A program made the translations under genes and the position numbers. Shown piece by piece: positions 13,998-26,077 of a stretch of 64,000 bases of DNA. Source of the stretch: Homalodisca vitripennis (lineage: Eukaryota > Arthropoda > Insecta > Hemiptera > Cicadellidae); contig NC_060207.1 of assembly GCF_021130785.1 (NCBI RefSeq), forward strand, positions 197,482,001-197,546,000, given 5' to 3'. The notes beneath the pieces were generated by a model that did not search any database, was not told the DNA's origin, and worked only from the letters and a program-made list of their open reading frames with translations. The first letter of the stretch is position 1. Each line of letters opens with the position of its first letter.

Positions 13998-15389
13998 GCA
14001 AAGTCAGTCAACAGGCTTGGAAAGTATTACGGAATAAGACAAGTTGAAAAAACTGCACAATAATAAATATCACATTAATTGATTCATTTAAAAAATATAC
14101 AGATTCGTCAATTTTAAAAATAAATAACTTAACTCTTCAACATTTAAACTGCAGCATAATATTTTTTATATTGTTGTCATATATTAATATGATTTGACAT
14201 AATAAAAGTTATTAGACGCCCAGTTACATGGATTTACTCTGTTGGAAAATTTGGTTTAATGTTAACTGATATTATAGGACAAATAACATATATCTTGTTG
14301 TATATAAGAAATATTAACTTAGATCCCACGGTACTACTATACCGAAGTCACCTGGTCTGCCCATTAACCCCTGAATCCTTTCCAGTCCTGTTGACTATAT
14401 TGTTTCTCAATTTAAAGTTCGTATCACCTAATTAAAAAGCTGCCGCTTACAAAGCCGTTAAAGTTTTATAACAGAAGGGCAAACACTTTTCTGTGCTTTG
14501 ATTCCCGTACACAGTGTGTAGTAAAACAGTATTTATACATGCAGAGTAATTAAAAGGCACGCTTGTTTTTTTACAAAGGCTTCACTCATTGAAGGCTAAA
14601 ACAAGGATGAAATTAGATCGTTTGGCAAAAACCTTCAGGATATATTTACAAAGTTTAGTTTTGAAACGATTTTGTTAAATCCAACCAATTATATGCATCA
14701 TTCAACACCAAACTAAAGTTTGGTAGCATTCGGAACCAGCTAATATATATTTTTTTCTTGTCACGCAAATTAATTTATTGAATATTACAGAAATAATCTA
14801 AAAATTAAAATAACTATAGAGGAATTAATCACACTACTTGAATAATCATATACAAGATACTTTATCAAGATTTACTAATAATTATTGTACTACGTCAAGA
14901 ACAGCTAACTACTATTGATACCTGACACGGCGGCCCTTACCAAAATGCAGACTAGTTAGTATGAAAGATATTTTTTTATTACTAAAAGTTTTTCTTACCT
15001 ACGTTTCTTAGTCTTGGTATAGAGTGGAAACCAATACATTAATTGTAGGTTTACGCGTCATCTACGACGTCATTCAAGGCTAAGCAACGTAAAGAATGTT
15101 ATTCTAGAGATACTTTTTTAATACTAACTTAATACAAAATATTTAAACTGATAACTTGTACCTTATGTGTATTACCTATAATTTCAAAATATAAAATATT
15201 CATTATATTTTTGTACTACACTGTAATGTATGTATTGTAATGTTGTATTAGAGAAAAACTATACTATTACCGAGACAACCCTAACCAACAGGAATAGTAA
15301 AAAATTAAAAAAGGGAAAAATATTAAAACTCCATCTCAAAAATTATATATATATGAACCCGTGATTGGAATACTTACCACAGCAACTGA
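13998..15389. other. AT-rich stretch, no recognised feature
   Basis: No gene, RNA gene or repeat can be supported here. There are short homopolymer and A/T runs only. Confidence 0.5.
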
Positions 15390-16260
15390 TTAACCATTTA
15401 TATATAGCATGTATTCATTCTTTACTGTAAGTAAAATTGGTTACGTGACAAAACCACTATACTACCAAGAAAAGAGTTAAATTAGATAGCAATAAAACTG
15501 ATTAAGCTACAAAGCCTAACAATATGTTGAACTATCCAGTTAAAAACAGCTAGCAAAATAACTAAATTAACTGACTAGTTAGAAATGGGTTAAACTAGCT
15601 TGTAAAAAACTTGTTAATCATTTTAATAGCACCTATCATCCAAACTGTGTGCAGACCAATTTGCGTGACATACTTACTATGTAATGACAATTACGTTTTA
15701 ATCTAGGTATTAAAATAACTGGTCTTAATGGATAGCAGAAACAAGTGGTTAAACTAGCTAGTAAACCAACTGTGTGATGGATAGATGCTTGGTTGACTGT
15801 ATATTTATGTAGTCTGTATCCATTTATGTACATTATCCAGACTGTGTGTTGAATCATTTCTGTATAACTTACTGTATGCTGCCAAGTAAAGGTTTAAACT
15901 TAATAACCAAGAAAACTGGATGATCTACATTGCAAAACAATTGTTGAAGAACCTTTAAAATACAAGTTAAAACCAGCTTGAAAAGTAACAGGTTAATTGT
16001 TTGCATGGCGTATTTCCATTTAAGTACATCATCCTGAGTTTTAGGTTAAAATCAATTGAATTTACCTAGGTAGTAAAATAATTGGTTTTAGTATCTTGCA
16101 AAATTAACTGGATAAAGTAGCTACCAAGATAGCAGTAAACTTATTGGGACAGCTTAAAAACAACTCGCTAACCATTTAGTATGTGGTCATTTAGGTATAT
16201 CATCCTGAGTGTATATAGACTAAGGTTTGTGACACTATATACTGGCATGTCAAGAGTTCA
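15390..16260. repeat. Satellite-like tandem array, ~196-bp unit, four to five copies
   Basis: An atcatcc (or attatcc) anchor preceded by cattta-gtacat recurs at 15635, 15832, 16028 and 16199, giving spacings of 197, 196 and 171. An earlier unit from about 15390 aligns through its gtaaaattggtt segment. Each unit also carries a shorter motif (aactagctagtaaaataactgg and variants), which is itself reiterated. Units have diverged strongly, so the array is old. A 73-codon minus-strand frame at 15636-15857 is incidental. Confidence 0.8.
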
Positions 16261-16667
16261 AGCTTACTTGTAATCTCGTGCCCTGATAAACCTTTCTATG
16301 TAGATATAATTTCAAACTCAAATTATAAAATAATTAAATTTTAATGTAATAAAGACACGAAAGTAGGTAAATTATTAAACGGTTAACAGTGATATTTCCA
16401 AAAATTTATTTTAAACATCTGTATCATGATAAAATGTGTTATTAAGATTGAAAGACATTTAATAAAGAATTTAAATTTCCTGCGTGAATTGGTTTTATTG
16501 ATTTTTTTAATGGTTCTTATGGGTTTGCCACAACGGTGGCTTACCTAATAATAATATCATTTCAGCAGTTATAATGCATATATGAGCTCAAGGTATCCAG
16601 CTATCGACTCATCTACTATTATACCACTCTTTAATGGTATCGTGTTACTAAAGTCTCAATACCTCTA

Positions 16668-16795
16668 CTACGGCATACAAGATCAGATCAGTCAGCAGAA
16701 GTTAAGCCATAATCTCTCTAATAATTAACTTACGTAAGCTGTCAGTGTATAAGATCCTCTTAGGCCTTATTGTATCACGTGAAACAATCAAGTCG
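16668..16795 (+). repeat. Dispersed repeat family R1, well-conserved copy
   Basis: This copy matches 27160-27295 almost base for base through gcagaagttaagccataatc, aataattaacttacgtaagc and tgtcagtgta-aagatcctctta. The upstream part (ctacggcatac, then gatcagatcagtcagcagaagttaagc) is reminiscent of the 5S rRNA internal promoter region, where gaagttaagc is conserved, so the family may be a 5S-derived SINE. That last point is an inference; the repetition itself is seen directly. Confidence 0.75.
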
Positions 16796-19700
16796 ACCAA
16801 AATTCCTTATTAAGGGCACAATTCAAACAGAGTTTCTTTTTTAAAGTGACAATTGTTTTGATCTTGGAATACAATAGATCTGACACAAAACTTCAAACAA
16901 AATATCTTTACTTATCGATAGAAACATTTATATAGCTATTTAAATATTTTTAGCTGCCTGCATCATCTAATATGATATACAAATATACTTTTACATATAA
17001 AAAGCCATTTAGAATTATAAGCTTTTCGATAGTAAACATAAAAATAAACTTTTTTTAATTCTTGGGGCTGTTTTTTATTTATATTAGTAACTAGGTAATT
17101 AGACATCAACATTTTGACATTAAGCCTGTAGTTTAACAATTGAGAAATTAAAATGAAATTATAATATAAATTATATCATGACGACTCGAAATATAAGTTT
17201 TTTGACTGATGAAGACTTTTCAGGCCAACGTATATCTTCCTGTTCAAGGAAAAAGGCAAACACTAAAATCACCTGAAATAAGTATACAGTAGCAGTTCTA
17301 TATAATATTTAAACAACGTAACTAAAATAACTTGTACCTTAAAAAAGTCAATTTCGATTCAATACGATTATAGGGCTCCATCATATGTGCTTACACTGAG
17401 AGTAGTATTGACTTAATATTCCTCCACTAATTAGTGAAGTATTTCAGGTCCTAAATTAGTTTAATGGTGTTTAAAAGAAGTTCTTATGGTGTACTTGATA
17501 TTAAAATTCAATCACTTGCAATGTTAATGGTAAATGATAGATAGTATTATAAATTACGAACTTATTAGCAAATACCCGCGGCTTCGCCTAAAATTTCTAT
17601 GCAAAATTCCTTGTATTTAGTTGAACAGCTCCTACGATTTCAGTAACACTTTAAATATTTTATATTTTTGTAGAGGAACTCCAAAGTCGTAAGTCTTAGC
17701 AAAAGCAATTTTTATGTAATACGATAGGGTCCTATAATTTTGTTTTATATTAATCGTAGATCATGCATTGGATACTCATTTTTCAGTACCCATCATTAAG
17801 AGCACCAGAATTTAAGAAAAAAGTAATTCGTATTTCATGTTTTGTACTTCTAGTTCAAATAAATTATATTTAAAACGAAAAATTTCAGTGTTCTATTTTA
17901 CCCCAAGAAACAATATAAACCAAAGTATATATAGTTTTGCAGTGAGGAGTGATTGAAAACAGTACAGTTTTCTAAATTATCTGGCTACAGATATCGATAT
18001 TGAAAATGAAAACGAAAATCAACATAAACAATACTTGCATATTTTAATTCTTATATTATGACAGTTGCTATTCATTTTTAAAGATGATACATGGTAAAGT
18101 AAAGTATGTTCTTTATTCACAATATCATACCATTAATCATATAATTTTTTGCAGAATCATACTATTTCTACAGTCCAGTGTAGGATTTATATCAGTATTT
18201 ATACTCTTGATCAGTATCGTATGACTCTTGCGTGAGAAATGGATGCGAAGTCCTCTCGAAGATTTTCTGTCATAATAGATTGCATATCGTGTATAGCTTT
18301 GCGATTCCACTTGATACGAGTATAATCACGACCTCACTACTCTCGTTTCTTTTTTATAATAGCAGTCACGGAGCGAATGGTATGTTGAATCAAGTTATTT
18401 CCCAGAATCTCCATTTTTTGGTCCTTTAGCTTTTGTAGATATACCGTCCCATATTGTCTAACAAAACCAAATTTAATACCTTACATGGGCAAATTTAGTT
18501 AATGAATTAAAATCCATAATAAACTGATTGGTTTGCCTTGCAAGTTTATGAATATAACATTTATGATTTTCATCTTTTAATTAAATGAGATGAGTAAGGA
18601 AAATATGAATTCTTTTTTATATTTTGGGAATTTGCAATTAGTTTAATTTTTACATTTTAAAATATTAATACACTCTTAGATCAAAACCACTACAGATATA
18701 GTTCAAAAATTTTGTTTTGTACTATTTTTCGTAGTTTAATATTACCTTCGTATATAAAATATGGAGTCAGAAAAGAGTTAGATTGGTAAAATCAATAATC
18801 ATGCGTCCACCAATTCATTTACACTATCTTACTTTATAAAGGTTCTAAGTCCACACACCTTGTCTAATTTTGATTTGTACTGCTGCATTGCATTTTTTAT
18901 CGCAATCTTCAACATTTATTTATTTTAAACATTTTTTACATTATATATTGTGTAGATTAAAGTTAAAAATAAATCTACACATTTAATTCTGACACCAAAA
19001 TGGTTATGATCTACAGATTAAATGACTAACTAATTAAATGAGCTTCAAAAAGATAAAATATAACGTATAAACTCTCTTGTATAATGCTTTGAAATATATT
19101 TCATACCAAAACGCAGATGACAATTTAAAATCTGTGTATATAATAATAACGTTGCTAACATTATTATACAGACTGAAAATGTATTAGAATAATATGTATA
19201 TAAATTGGTCATACTTTGTTCGTATGCATAGCTTAATGCATATCGTAACATAACTTGCAACAAATTGTGATCCCAAAGCAAACAGATATTTAAGCGAATT
19301 TGTATGATAGGTAAACTTATTATGAACAAAACTGTATTATACCTTCATTATGTAGCCTAGTGACAATCGAAATTGCCCAAGGTAATGAGGATTGAGGCGT
19401 TATATGGTTATTGCTATTTAATTAGTAGTGAAATGTGAATGACAGTTGGTAATTACTGAAATGTGTGTTATTCATCTAGAACTTAATTTTCCTACAAATG
19501 TAATTTTCAGTAAAATCATGTTATTGATGTACTATTATTATGATACTATTACTAAACCTGCTCATGGTTAAAAATAGTTACTTCTGACTTAAATGTGTGC
19601 CTCATTAATATATAAGCTATATAAACAATAAAATACGCAAGTATGAGAAAAATATCAATTAAAAATCGTATTGAAAGTTTTAGGTACATTATATATAATA

Positions 19701-20336
19701 AATCTGCCCATTAAAATCACCTAAAACGGAATTTCCGGGATATTTTTGGATTTTTTGTAATCATAGTCCCAAACGCTAAAATACCACAATAAAGTAGTAT
19801 ATATTTATAAGGGCTTATGCAATATAATTGAATATTTATTAACAGAATGAGTGCCGTGATTGTTAATACATCCAAATTTATTCAGATAAAATATTTTCAC
19901 ATAGCTTGAATACGATCGTTAGTTACTCTTGGCCAAGAAAGTGTCTTTAAGGTGAGGGGCATTTGCCTTAAACTTTTATTTAAACAATTTTCTAACGAAC
20001 AAAAAAATCAGTTTTTTACATCTATATTTTTAACAAATATAATAATGAAAATATTTTAATATCTCTGATTTCATGATGACCGCTGGTCAAAGGCTGAAAA
20101 ATAACGTCGTTTACTAATTAAAATTATAACTGCATGTTTAGTTTGATATCCAAAGCCAACAAAACGTGCAGTCCACTTTTCGTCAGACTAAGAAGAAAGG
20201 AGTAATAACTATTTAAACTCTAATAACATAACTCAATTTTTAATAATAGAAAAGCAAAAACAGAAAAGACGTAATCATTAAAAAAATATATAATTATAAC
20301 ACATAGTCAATCTGGTATAATGTATAAGTGTATCAT
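16796..20336. other. AT-rich stretch with two minor repeat motifs
   Basis: No gene is visible. At about 17575-17590 the motif cccgcggcttcgcc stands out in AT-rich DNA; motifs of this kind are common at the ends of insect transposons. At 18211-18265 the phrase gatcagtatcgtatg followed by ggatgcga is shared with 31504-31570. Open frames at 18232 and 19045 (minus) show no protein features. Confidence 0.5.
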
Positions 20337-20800
20337 ATACGCGATGCGATGACCTCTGTGATAAAGTAGGGCTTGCATGCCTAGAAGGTATCAACCTCAA
20401 CCGTAAGTAGTGAATTGGTAATGTCTTCTTACATCAATATGGCTTTCTACTCTATATGTACATTGTAAGAAAATGTGTCATGTACTTCTTTTATTTTATG
20501 TGTTTCATGACTTGAATAATTTATGTAAAATACTTACTGCTCTAAAAAGAAGTAGAAGCCTAATAAGATAGTTTTATGAAACTACAGACACAATTCTAAA
20601 AATCCTGAAGACATCAAATGCCTCTTTCTAATCTTCTACTCCCAATGACGAAGCTTTGTGTGGTTCTACAGAAAAAGGGCACTCCAGATTTTCTCTCTTT
20701 TGGAAATGTAGTTAATTATAATACTTGATTTGATCTATTCCAGATAAGTAATGTAGTACAATTAGTAATTATAAACATTAAGATAAAATTATTTAACAGG
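20337..20800 (+). repeat. Dispersed repeat family R2, shorter copy
   Basis: Two blocks match 28366-29310 in the same order. The first (about 20340-20540) shares gcttgcatgcctagaag, tatcaacctc and gtaagtagtgaat segments. The second (about 20575-20800) shares ctaaaaatcctgaagac, gacgaagctttgtgtggtt and acaattagt segments. The stretch between the blocks is a few hundred bases shorter than in the other copy. No coding frame is preserved in both copies, so the family is probably a non-coding or fully decayed element. Confidence 0.75.
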
Positions 20801-21769
20801 ATTTAAATTTTTATATTTATAGAATTGTTTTAGAAATATATTAATATTTTATTCATACGAAATGCGTAGAAAATTATTGAAGATTTTCCTTACCATAAGA
20901 CAACTGCATAACCAGAGAGGGTAATAAGAGTTAAAACTAAGCTTAAAGATTACCTTGTGTTTTCGAATATATAGACATATTGAGTTACTTATGTTACCCG
21001 TTGCACTTTGTTTTGGAGTTAAGAGAGCAGTAGAAGAAACTGTACCAAAGTAATATAAGCTGTGCGCGTGAGTATAAGAAAACAAGTAAAGCCTTCAAAA
21101 ACCCTACAGCGCTGTGCAAACACTTTGTAGACCCTGAGTAAAGTTATTATAAATTCTTTTGCTCTTTTCAAAAGGCAAAGGATCTTTCAGCCGCGATATT
21201 TTGTTGATAAAGTGTTCTCTAAGTACTAAATAAAAACGATCCTTTAACTCTTTTGTCCTTTTCGTGTTTGGACTATAGAGATTTCAAATTTAGCTGCAAA
21301 AAAAGTATTTAATATCAATTAGAAAAATGTGTAAAGTCAAACTTATGAGTTGGAACCCCTTATGGGATTGTATCCTACTGAATTTATTCTGTAGCCATTT
21401 CTTGGCCGCTAAAAGTGATTGTTTCATAAATATATATTGGCTGTGTCTCTAAGAAAATGTATAAGTTTTACGCTTTGCAGAGTTTCTTAAATAAATGCAT
21501 AAATTTAGATACTATGAATTTGTATCATAAACGAATGCGGAGTCACAGTATAGTTGTCCCTCCCTTCCTTTCTATTGCCACCATCTTATTTTCTGCCGTG
21601 ACGACCGCCATTTACAATTAGCCTATGGTCAGTTGTAGGTGGTCGTATGAATACACGAATACAGACGAATTGTGACCTGGATTCTCTATTTCAGTTTAAA
21701 TGATTAGTGTTGTGTATAGTTTTTTATTAAGTGCATGTTTTAGAGTTAGTGAAGTTGACACACAACATG
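20801..21769. other. AT-rich stretch, no gene
   Basis: I see no supported feature. The 78-codon minus-strand frame at 20849-21085 has no motif. Confidence 0.5.
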
Positions 21770-21965
21770 GCGGTTGTGATTCCTGACAGGCCTGCCACAA
21801 CGATTTGGTATGATTTGTTTATTTTAACCTACTTTTTAATTATGCAGTAGGCTAGTTATTTACCTGAAGAAAAGATCAGATTGCAGATCTCGAAACGTAG
21901 TGTTACTGATTTTATTCCCTGAACGATGGCAAAAGACCGGAAAAATCCTTTTCCCTTCATTATTT
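21770..21965 (+). mobile_element. Penelope-like element 3' tail (fragment)
   Basis: The segment ctgaagaaaagatcagattg, then cagatct and cgaaacgtag, followed by a terminal part with tactgattttatt and gatggcaaaagaccgg, has the form of the 3' end of Penelope-like retroelements as I remember them in insect genomes. Penelope-like elements are known to carry hammerhead-type motifs. Here CTGAAGA (21864-21870) and GAAA (21892-21895) flank an AGATC/GATCT stem (21873-21877 with 21886-21890), although two unpaired bases separate the core from the stem. No coding part is attached. The family call is an inference. Confidence 0.45.
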
Positions 21966-24340
21966 AAAGCCTGTATGTACTAAATATAAATGTTACATAC
22001 TGAATGTAAATGGGAAATCTTTAAATTACTTGATATTGTCTTGATAAAACAATGATTTGAGGTGAATAATCTCAAAAAAGTATAATATACACCTTTTGAA
22101 CAATAAAGATACAAATATAGACCTTATATTTATTATATACATAGTATTACATTATGATGCAGGCCAAACTATATATCTAAGACCGCCAACAGATCTGTTG
22201 AGTATTACCAGAAAGACAGACTGGTGAACTTACATAAACTTTATCATTCTTTAAATCGTATAAATTTTTGCTCTGAATAATGTTTGATTTATGGCTTTAA
22301 CATTTTCCAAATCTGAGTGTTCATTTATTATAGAAGGCATTATTGAGATTGTACACTAAAAATCAGTTATTAGTACAAAATTCAATTTTGTTTTCGCATA
22401 ATATGTTTAACATCATATGGGACCGGTGAACAAAAGGGTATGGTTATAAAGGAAAAAATGGAAGAAGCACTGGTAACCACAATATTGACGCAAAAATATT
22501 ACGTGGGCAGCCCATGTATCTCCTGAAACCTTTTGTGTGTCTATTTTGTGTAACCAAAACAACTTTAGTACGGCTTCACTAATAACCTGTGGCTGAAATA
22601 CCCTTAAGAGTATAAAAACACGAGAGAAAGACTTTGATGTTGCGTTTTTTTATTTAGTTAAAGGCCATCAGTTACGTTTACTTTTAAAAATTTGGATCAC
22701 TCGTTTCAAACTATCGTACACATTTTTCCTCATATAACCATTCAATGATAGGCCTTTTTAGGCCATGAAGTCATGTCTGTTTTTGGGTCTTATAAATATT
22801 TTGGTATAAAACATACCTGAATTCCGTTACTAGTTATTATTTTATGTAATTTTTCAAATTCGGGTCGTCCCAAACCGTTATAGATTCAGATAGCGTCCAT
22901 AACGGCTCGAACTACTTGGAGGGTTATGAAATAATTTTAAATGTATCTTAGTATATGAATAAATATAATTGAAGTCACAAAAATAAATAAAAAATATTAC
23001 GTTTTCGTTGCAATAACGTTGGTTTAAAAGCAACTATTCGTGTACTAGTTACTACACAGTTTAGTAGTTTGTACATAGTACTACTATGTTGGGAGTTAAC
23101 GTTAGTTAAAGCTAACATAACATTCTGGCTGAAACGCAAACTAGATTTAGCAACAAGTGCTTTTGTTCCAATGTAATTGAGGAGAACATGTTAAAAAAGT
23201 TTTACTTTGAAATGTATGGGGCATAACATAACTAAAAGAATTATAAACAGGATATAATTTTATAGATAGAGAACAAAAGGCCTAGTGGCCGCATCATTGA
23301 CACTACAGATATATACCGGAACAACCAGAAAGTTTATATATATATATTTTGTTCCCAACATCAATTTCATCGTCTAAACAATCATTTATTAAAAATATAA
23401 AAAACTAGTTAGCTGAGCTTTAGTGAAGTCTATAATTTATGAGCTCGAAAAATTTTATTTCTGCTGTCTAGACGATATCTCAAAAACTTATTGAAAGTTT
23501 GTACGACGCTTAATTTGTATGCGATGGTACAAACATTGAATTTGCCATGGTGCATATCACTCTATCAGTTTTAGCTAATCTTTAACGAATGATTTTAAAT
23601 TAGTCTTATAGGCATCCATAATGGCATCGAGACAAAGGCAGAATAAATAAATTTTCAGAAAAACTTAATTAAATAATTTAAGAGATCAGCATGTGACTTT
23701 TATGCATAACGTAAAAAGAAAATAAGCAGATAGTAAATTTTTAAACGGTCTAAACATTGGACTTTAGCAAAATTCTAGCATTGAAGTAACTACCCTCCAT
23801 GGCTCACCAAAAGGTTTATGATTTAAATGCTGATATGACACCTGTTGAAAAAATATTTTGAATGTACCATGTGGCAAGATATATTCGGCAAGATTTTATT
23901 TGTAAACTTTTAGTTTTACATGGAATATAATTTTCGCGTATAATAATGTGTTCTACGTTGGTGAAAGTATGACCATGAAATTCGCTGAGCGTTATTGAAG
24001 CCAGTTTTTCAGGAAGCTGACAATAAATATTTTTGTCTGCGGAGGAAAGGTGCGATCGTCTCTAGGCCTATACATATTTAAACAGGATACGAGTGTTTCA
24101 AGAATGATATAAGATTTAGATCTGATATTAGGCAAGCAATTTAAACAAAGCCTGTATCGCAATTTGGAAATGACGAACACCTTGCTCTTTTTATAAAACA
24201 TGATCATATTTCTAGTAAATTTCACTTCTTAACCTTCAAAGGTTCGTGATTATTATCATATACTCAATTTCTGTATACTCAGTAGTAATCAAGTTGAATT
24301 CCCTTAGTTTCCTGTCCGACAATTTTAACTTCATATATGA
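21966..24340. other. AT-rich stretch, possible decayed upstream part of the LINE
   Basis: No gene can be supported. The last 350 bases, including an Arg-rich translated patch near 24035-24070, could be the decayed body of the LINE whose 3' end follows, but the frame is broken too often to be sure. The 77-codon minus-strand frame at 23992-24225 is probably chance. Confidence 0.4.
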
Positions 24341-24344
24341 TGCC

Positions 24345-24835
24345 AACGGTCTACATTCACACTAGTCAGCTTCTTTGATAGCTATTCATATCCACCGTTC
24401 ATCAGTTTTCATTAGGTCGTTCACTGTTGAAGCTTGCCGATTATGGTACTCGCTACCTGAAAATTTCATAAATATCAAGAGTGTTTGCTTCAGGGTGGTT
24501 TTCAAGGACTTCATGTGGGAGGGGTGGTGGTTGGTGGAACCTTCGGGGTGTATATAGGCGGGTTGCTTCACTAGTCGAATATAATTTTCATTTTTTAACT
24601 ACAATTACAATAATTATTTCTAAATACGATTAACGTATTAATGCCTTTCGATTCATATTGATATTGCATCATTACTTATATCTTAGTTTAAATAATTTAT
24701 TACTTGTATGTTATGTTCTGTAAATTATAAGGAATTTTATAGGCCTTTTTTATATATGTTGTATATCATCTTGAGTACGAGTAGTGAAGGTAGATAAAAC
24801 AGCCCTCACTCCGTCTCAAATAAAGAACGAATTTA
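24345..24835 (+). mobile_element. Non-LTR retrotransposon (LINE) 3' end with ORF2 C-terminus
   Basis: A plus-strand frame from 24375 to 24557 contains FTVEACRLWYSLPE followed by SVCFRVVFKDFM. This is the pattern seen at the extreme C-terminus of many CR1/Jockey-type ORF2 proteins (a hydrophobic LWxxLP motif, then a conserved FK basic tail). After the stop comes about 270 bases of AT-rich 3' UTR ending in a polyadenylation-signal-like caaataaagaa at about 24820-24832. The element is 5' truncated, as is usual for LINEs. No reverse transcriptase catalytic motif can be found upstream, so it is a dead fragment. The clade is not determined. Confidence 0.6.
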
Positions 24836-25323
24836 TATAAATTCATCATATATCGTATAAATGTTAAGTTATTTTTACCAGAACGTAGTATATATTGTCG
24901 TGTAACTTTACGTACAAATTAATACAACATCCTGTTATAATTTTTACAAAATTAAAGAAAATTATGAAAAAGAATTGAAATACACTCACACCTCTATCAA
25001 TTATAGTGTGTTAAAATTACTTATTAGTTTATTCAGATCTTTCAATATTTCTATTTATTACTTCAGTTTACCTACACGTGTTAGTATATAAAAAATATTT
25101 TTTTTTTTTTTTTTAATCTAGCACATACATGTAATTTACTTCAGGAAGTACATCATGTATCGTTGTTTATATAACTTCTAGGTAATCATTTCGCACCGAA
25201 ATTAAGGCTTTGTTTATTTGTAATTTAATGCTATAATACATACAGCATTCGCATTAAATACCATCAGAATGCAAATCTTAGGATTTATGTACCTTTTTAG
25301 ACGGCACAGGAAAAATATTATCT
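24836..25323. other. AT-rich stretch with a poly-T run
   Basis: No gene is visible. A run of T at about 25099-25115 could be the poly-A tail of a minus-strand retroposon, but I find no convincing target duplication or tRNA-like head to its right. Confidence 0.45.
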
Positions 25324-25546
25324 GCATAACACATTCCCTCCCAGAGCTTACATGGATTGGCAACGTTGCTTACCTCATGGCTGGAGGACATTCTGTCGCT
25401 TGGGAGCTAAAGTGTTAAAATTGCATACTATAATCAGTGCAGTGACGATATATAACACATTTCGTCCCAGAGCTGGCAATATTGCCTACTGGGACTGTGC
25501 CGCTTGGGAGCCGAAGAATTAAGCCAATTCCAATGTTAGCCCATGT

Positions 25547-25548
<2 letters not shown>
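25324..25548. repeat. Diverged two-unit tandem repeat, ~126-bp period
   Basis: The first unit starts with cataacacattccctcccag at about 25325 and contains gtcgcttgggagctaaag. The second starts with tataacacatttcgtcccag at about 25450 and contains gccgcttgggagccgaag. The order is the same with small deletions in the second unit. The composition is less AT-rich than the flanks. The SINE poly-A tail abuts the second unit, so the SINE inserted next to or into this repeat. Confidence 0.75.
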
Positions 25549-25588
<40 letters not shown>

Positions 25589-25764
25589 GGGAGGCCGATT
25601 CCCTTTTAAGCCTAGTTTAGTCCGCTCTCATGGGCTACTGGCCTGTGCGAGGATCAAGGTGCTGATAAAAAGTGCAATGGTCACAGACAGGATTTTGAAC
25701 CTGCGTTATCTCTAACTCAGACCCAAAGTCCAACGACTTAAACCGCTCGGCCATCGGCACTACC
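25549..25764 (-). mobile_element. tRNA-headed SINE with poly-A tail
   Basis: On the minus strand the element begins at about 25764 with a tRNA-like head. An A-box TGGCCGAGCGG lies at 25743-25753 and a B-box GGTTCAAAATCC at 25690-25701, a spacing expected for a class II (Leu/Ser-like) tRNA with a long variable arm. A ~105-bp non-tRNA body follows, and the element ends in 37 A residues (T on the plus strand, 25549-25585). The hexamer atgtta flanks it at 25543-25548 and 25769-25774 as a possible target duplication. Pol III would transcribe such an element, and a LINE reverse transcriptase would mobilise it. The intact boxes and long tail suggest a fairly recent insertion. Confidence 0.88.
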
Positions 25765-26077
25765 ATATATGTTAATAATATCTTTTTATTTGGAGTAAAA
25801 TTGATTATGAAAACAAAACGATATTTCCTTCAAGACTTTCTAGTTGGTGGTCACTATTTAAAGGTAAAATAAATATGTAATCTATCAAAATCGATACAAA
25901 CTTTGATTTTAATCAGGAAGACTTTCTATTATCATATGTTTTTGCCAGACTGTTTAGCGAAGCATCTCCTGCCAGTTTCTGATGAATAAAATCTGATTTC
26001 TCTATGTCTGTATGCACCATATCTATGAAAATATTGACCCAAAGGGTTGAACTTCGCTATGAACCTATAAATCTACT
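25765..26077. other. Short AT-rich spacer
   Basis: I see nothing recognisable. It could include decayed 5' sequence of the transposase pseudogene that follows. Confidence 0.4.

Noticed and set aside
17195..17240. CTGATGA word suggesting a hammerhead ribozyme
   Set aside because: No GAAA follows at the required position and no flanking stem can be drawn with confidence.
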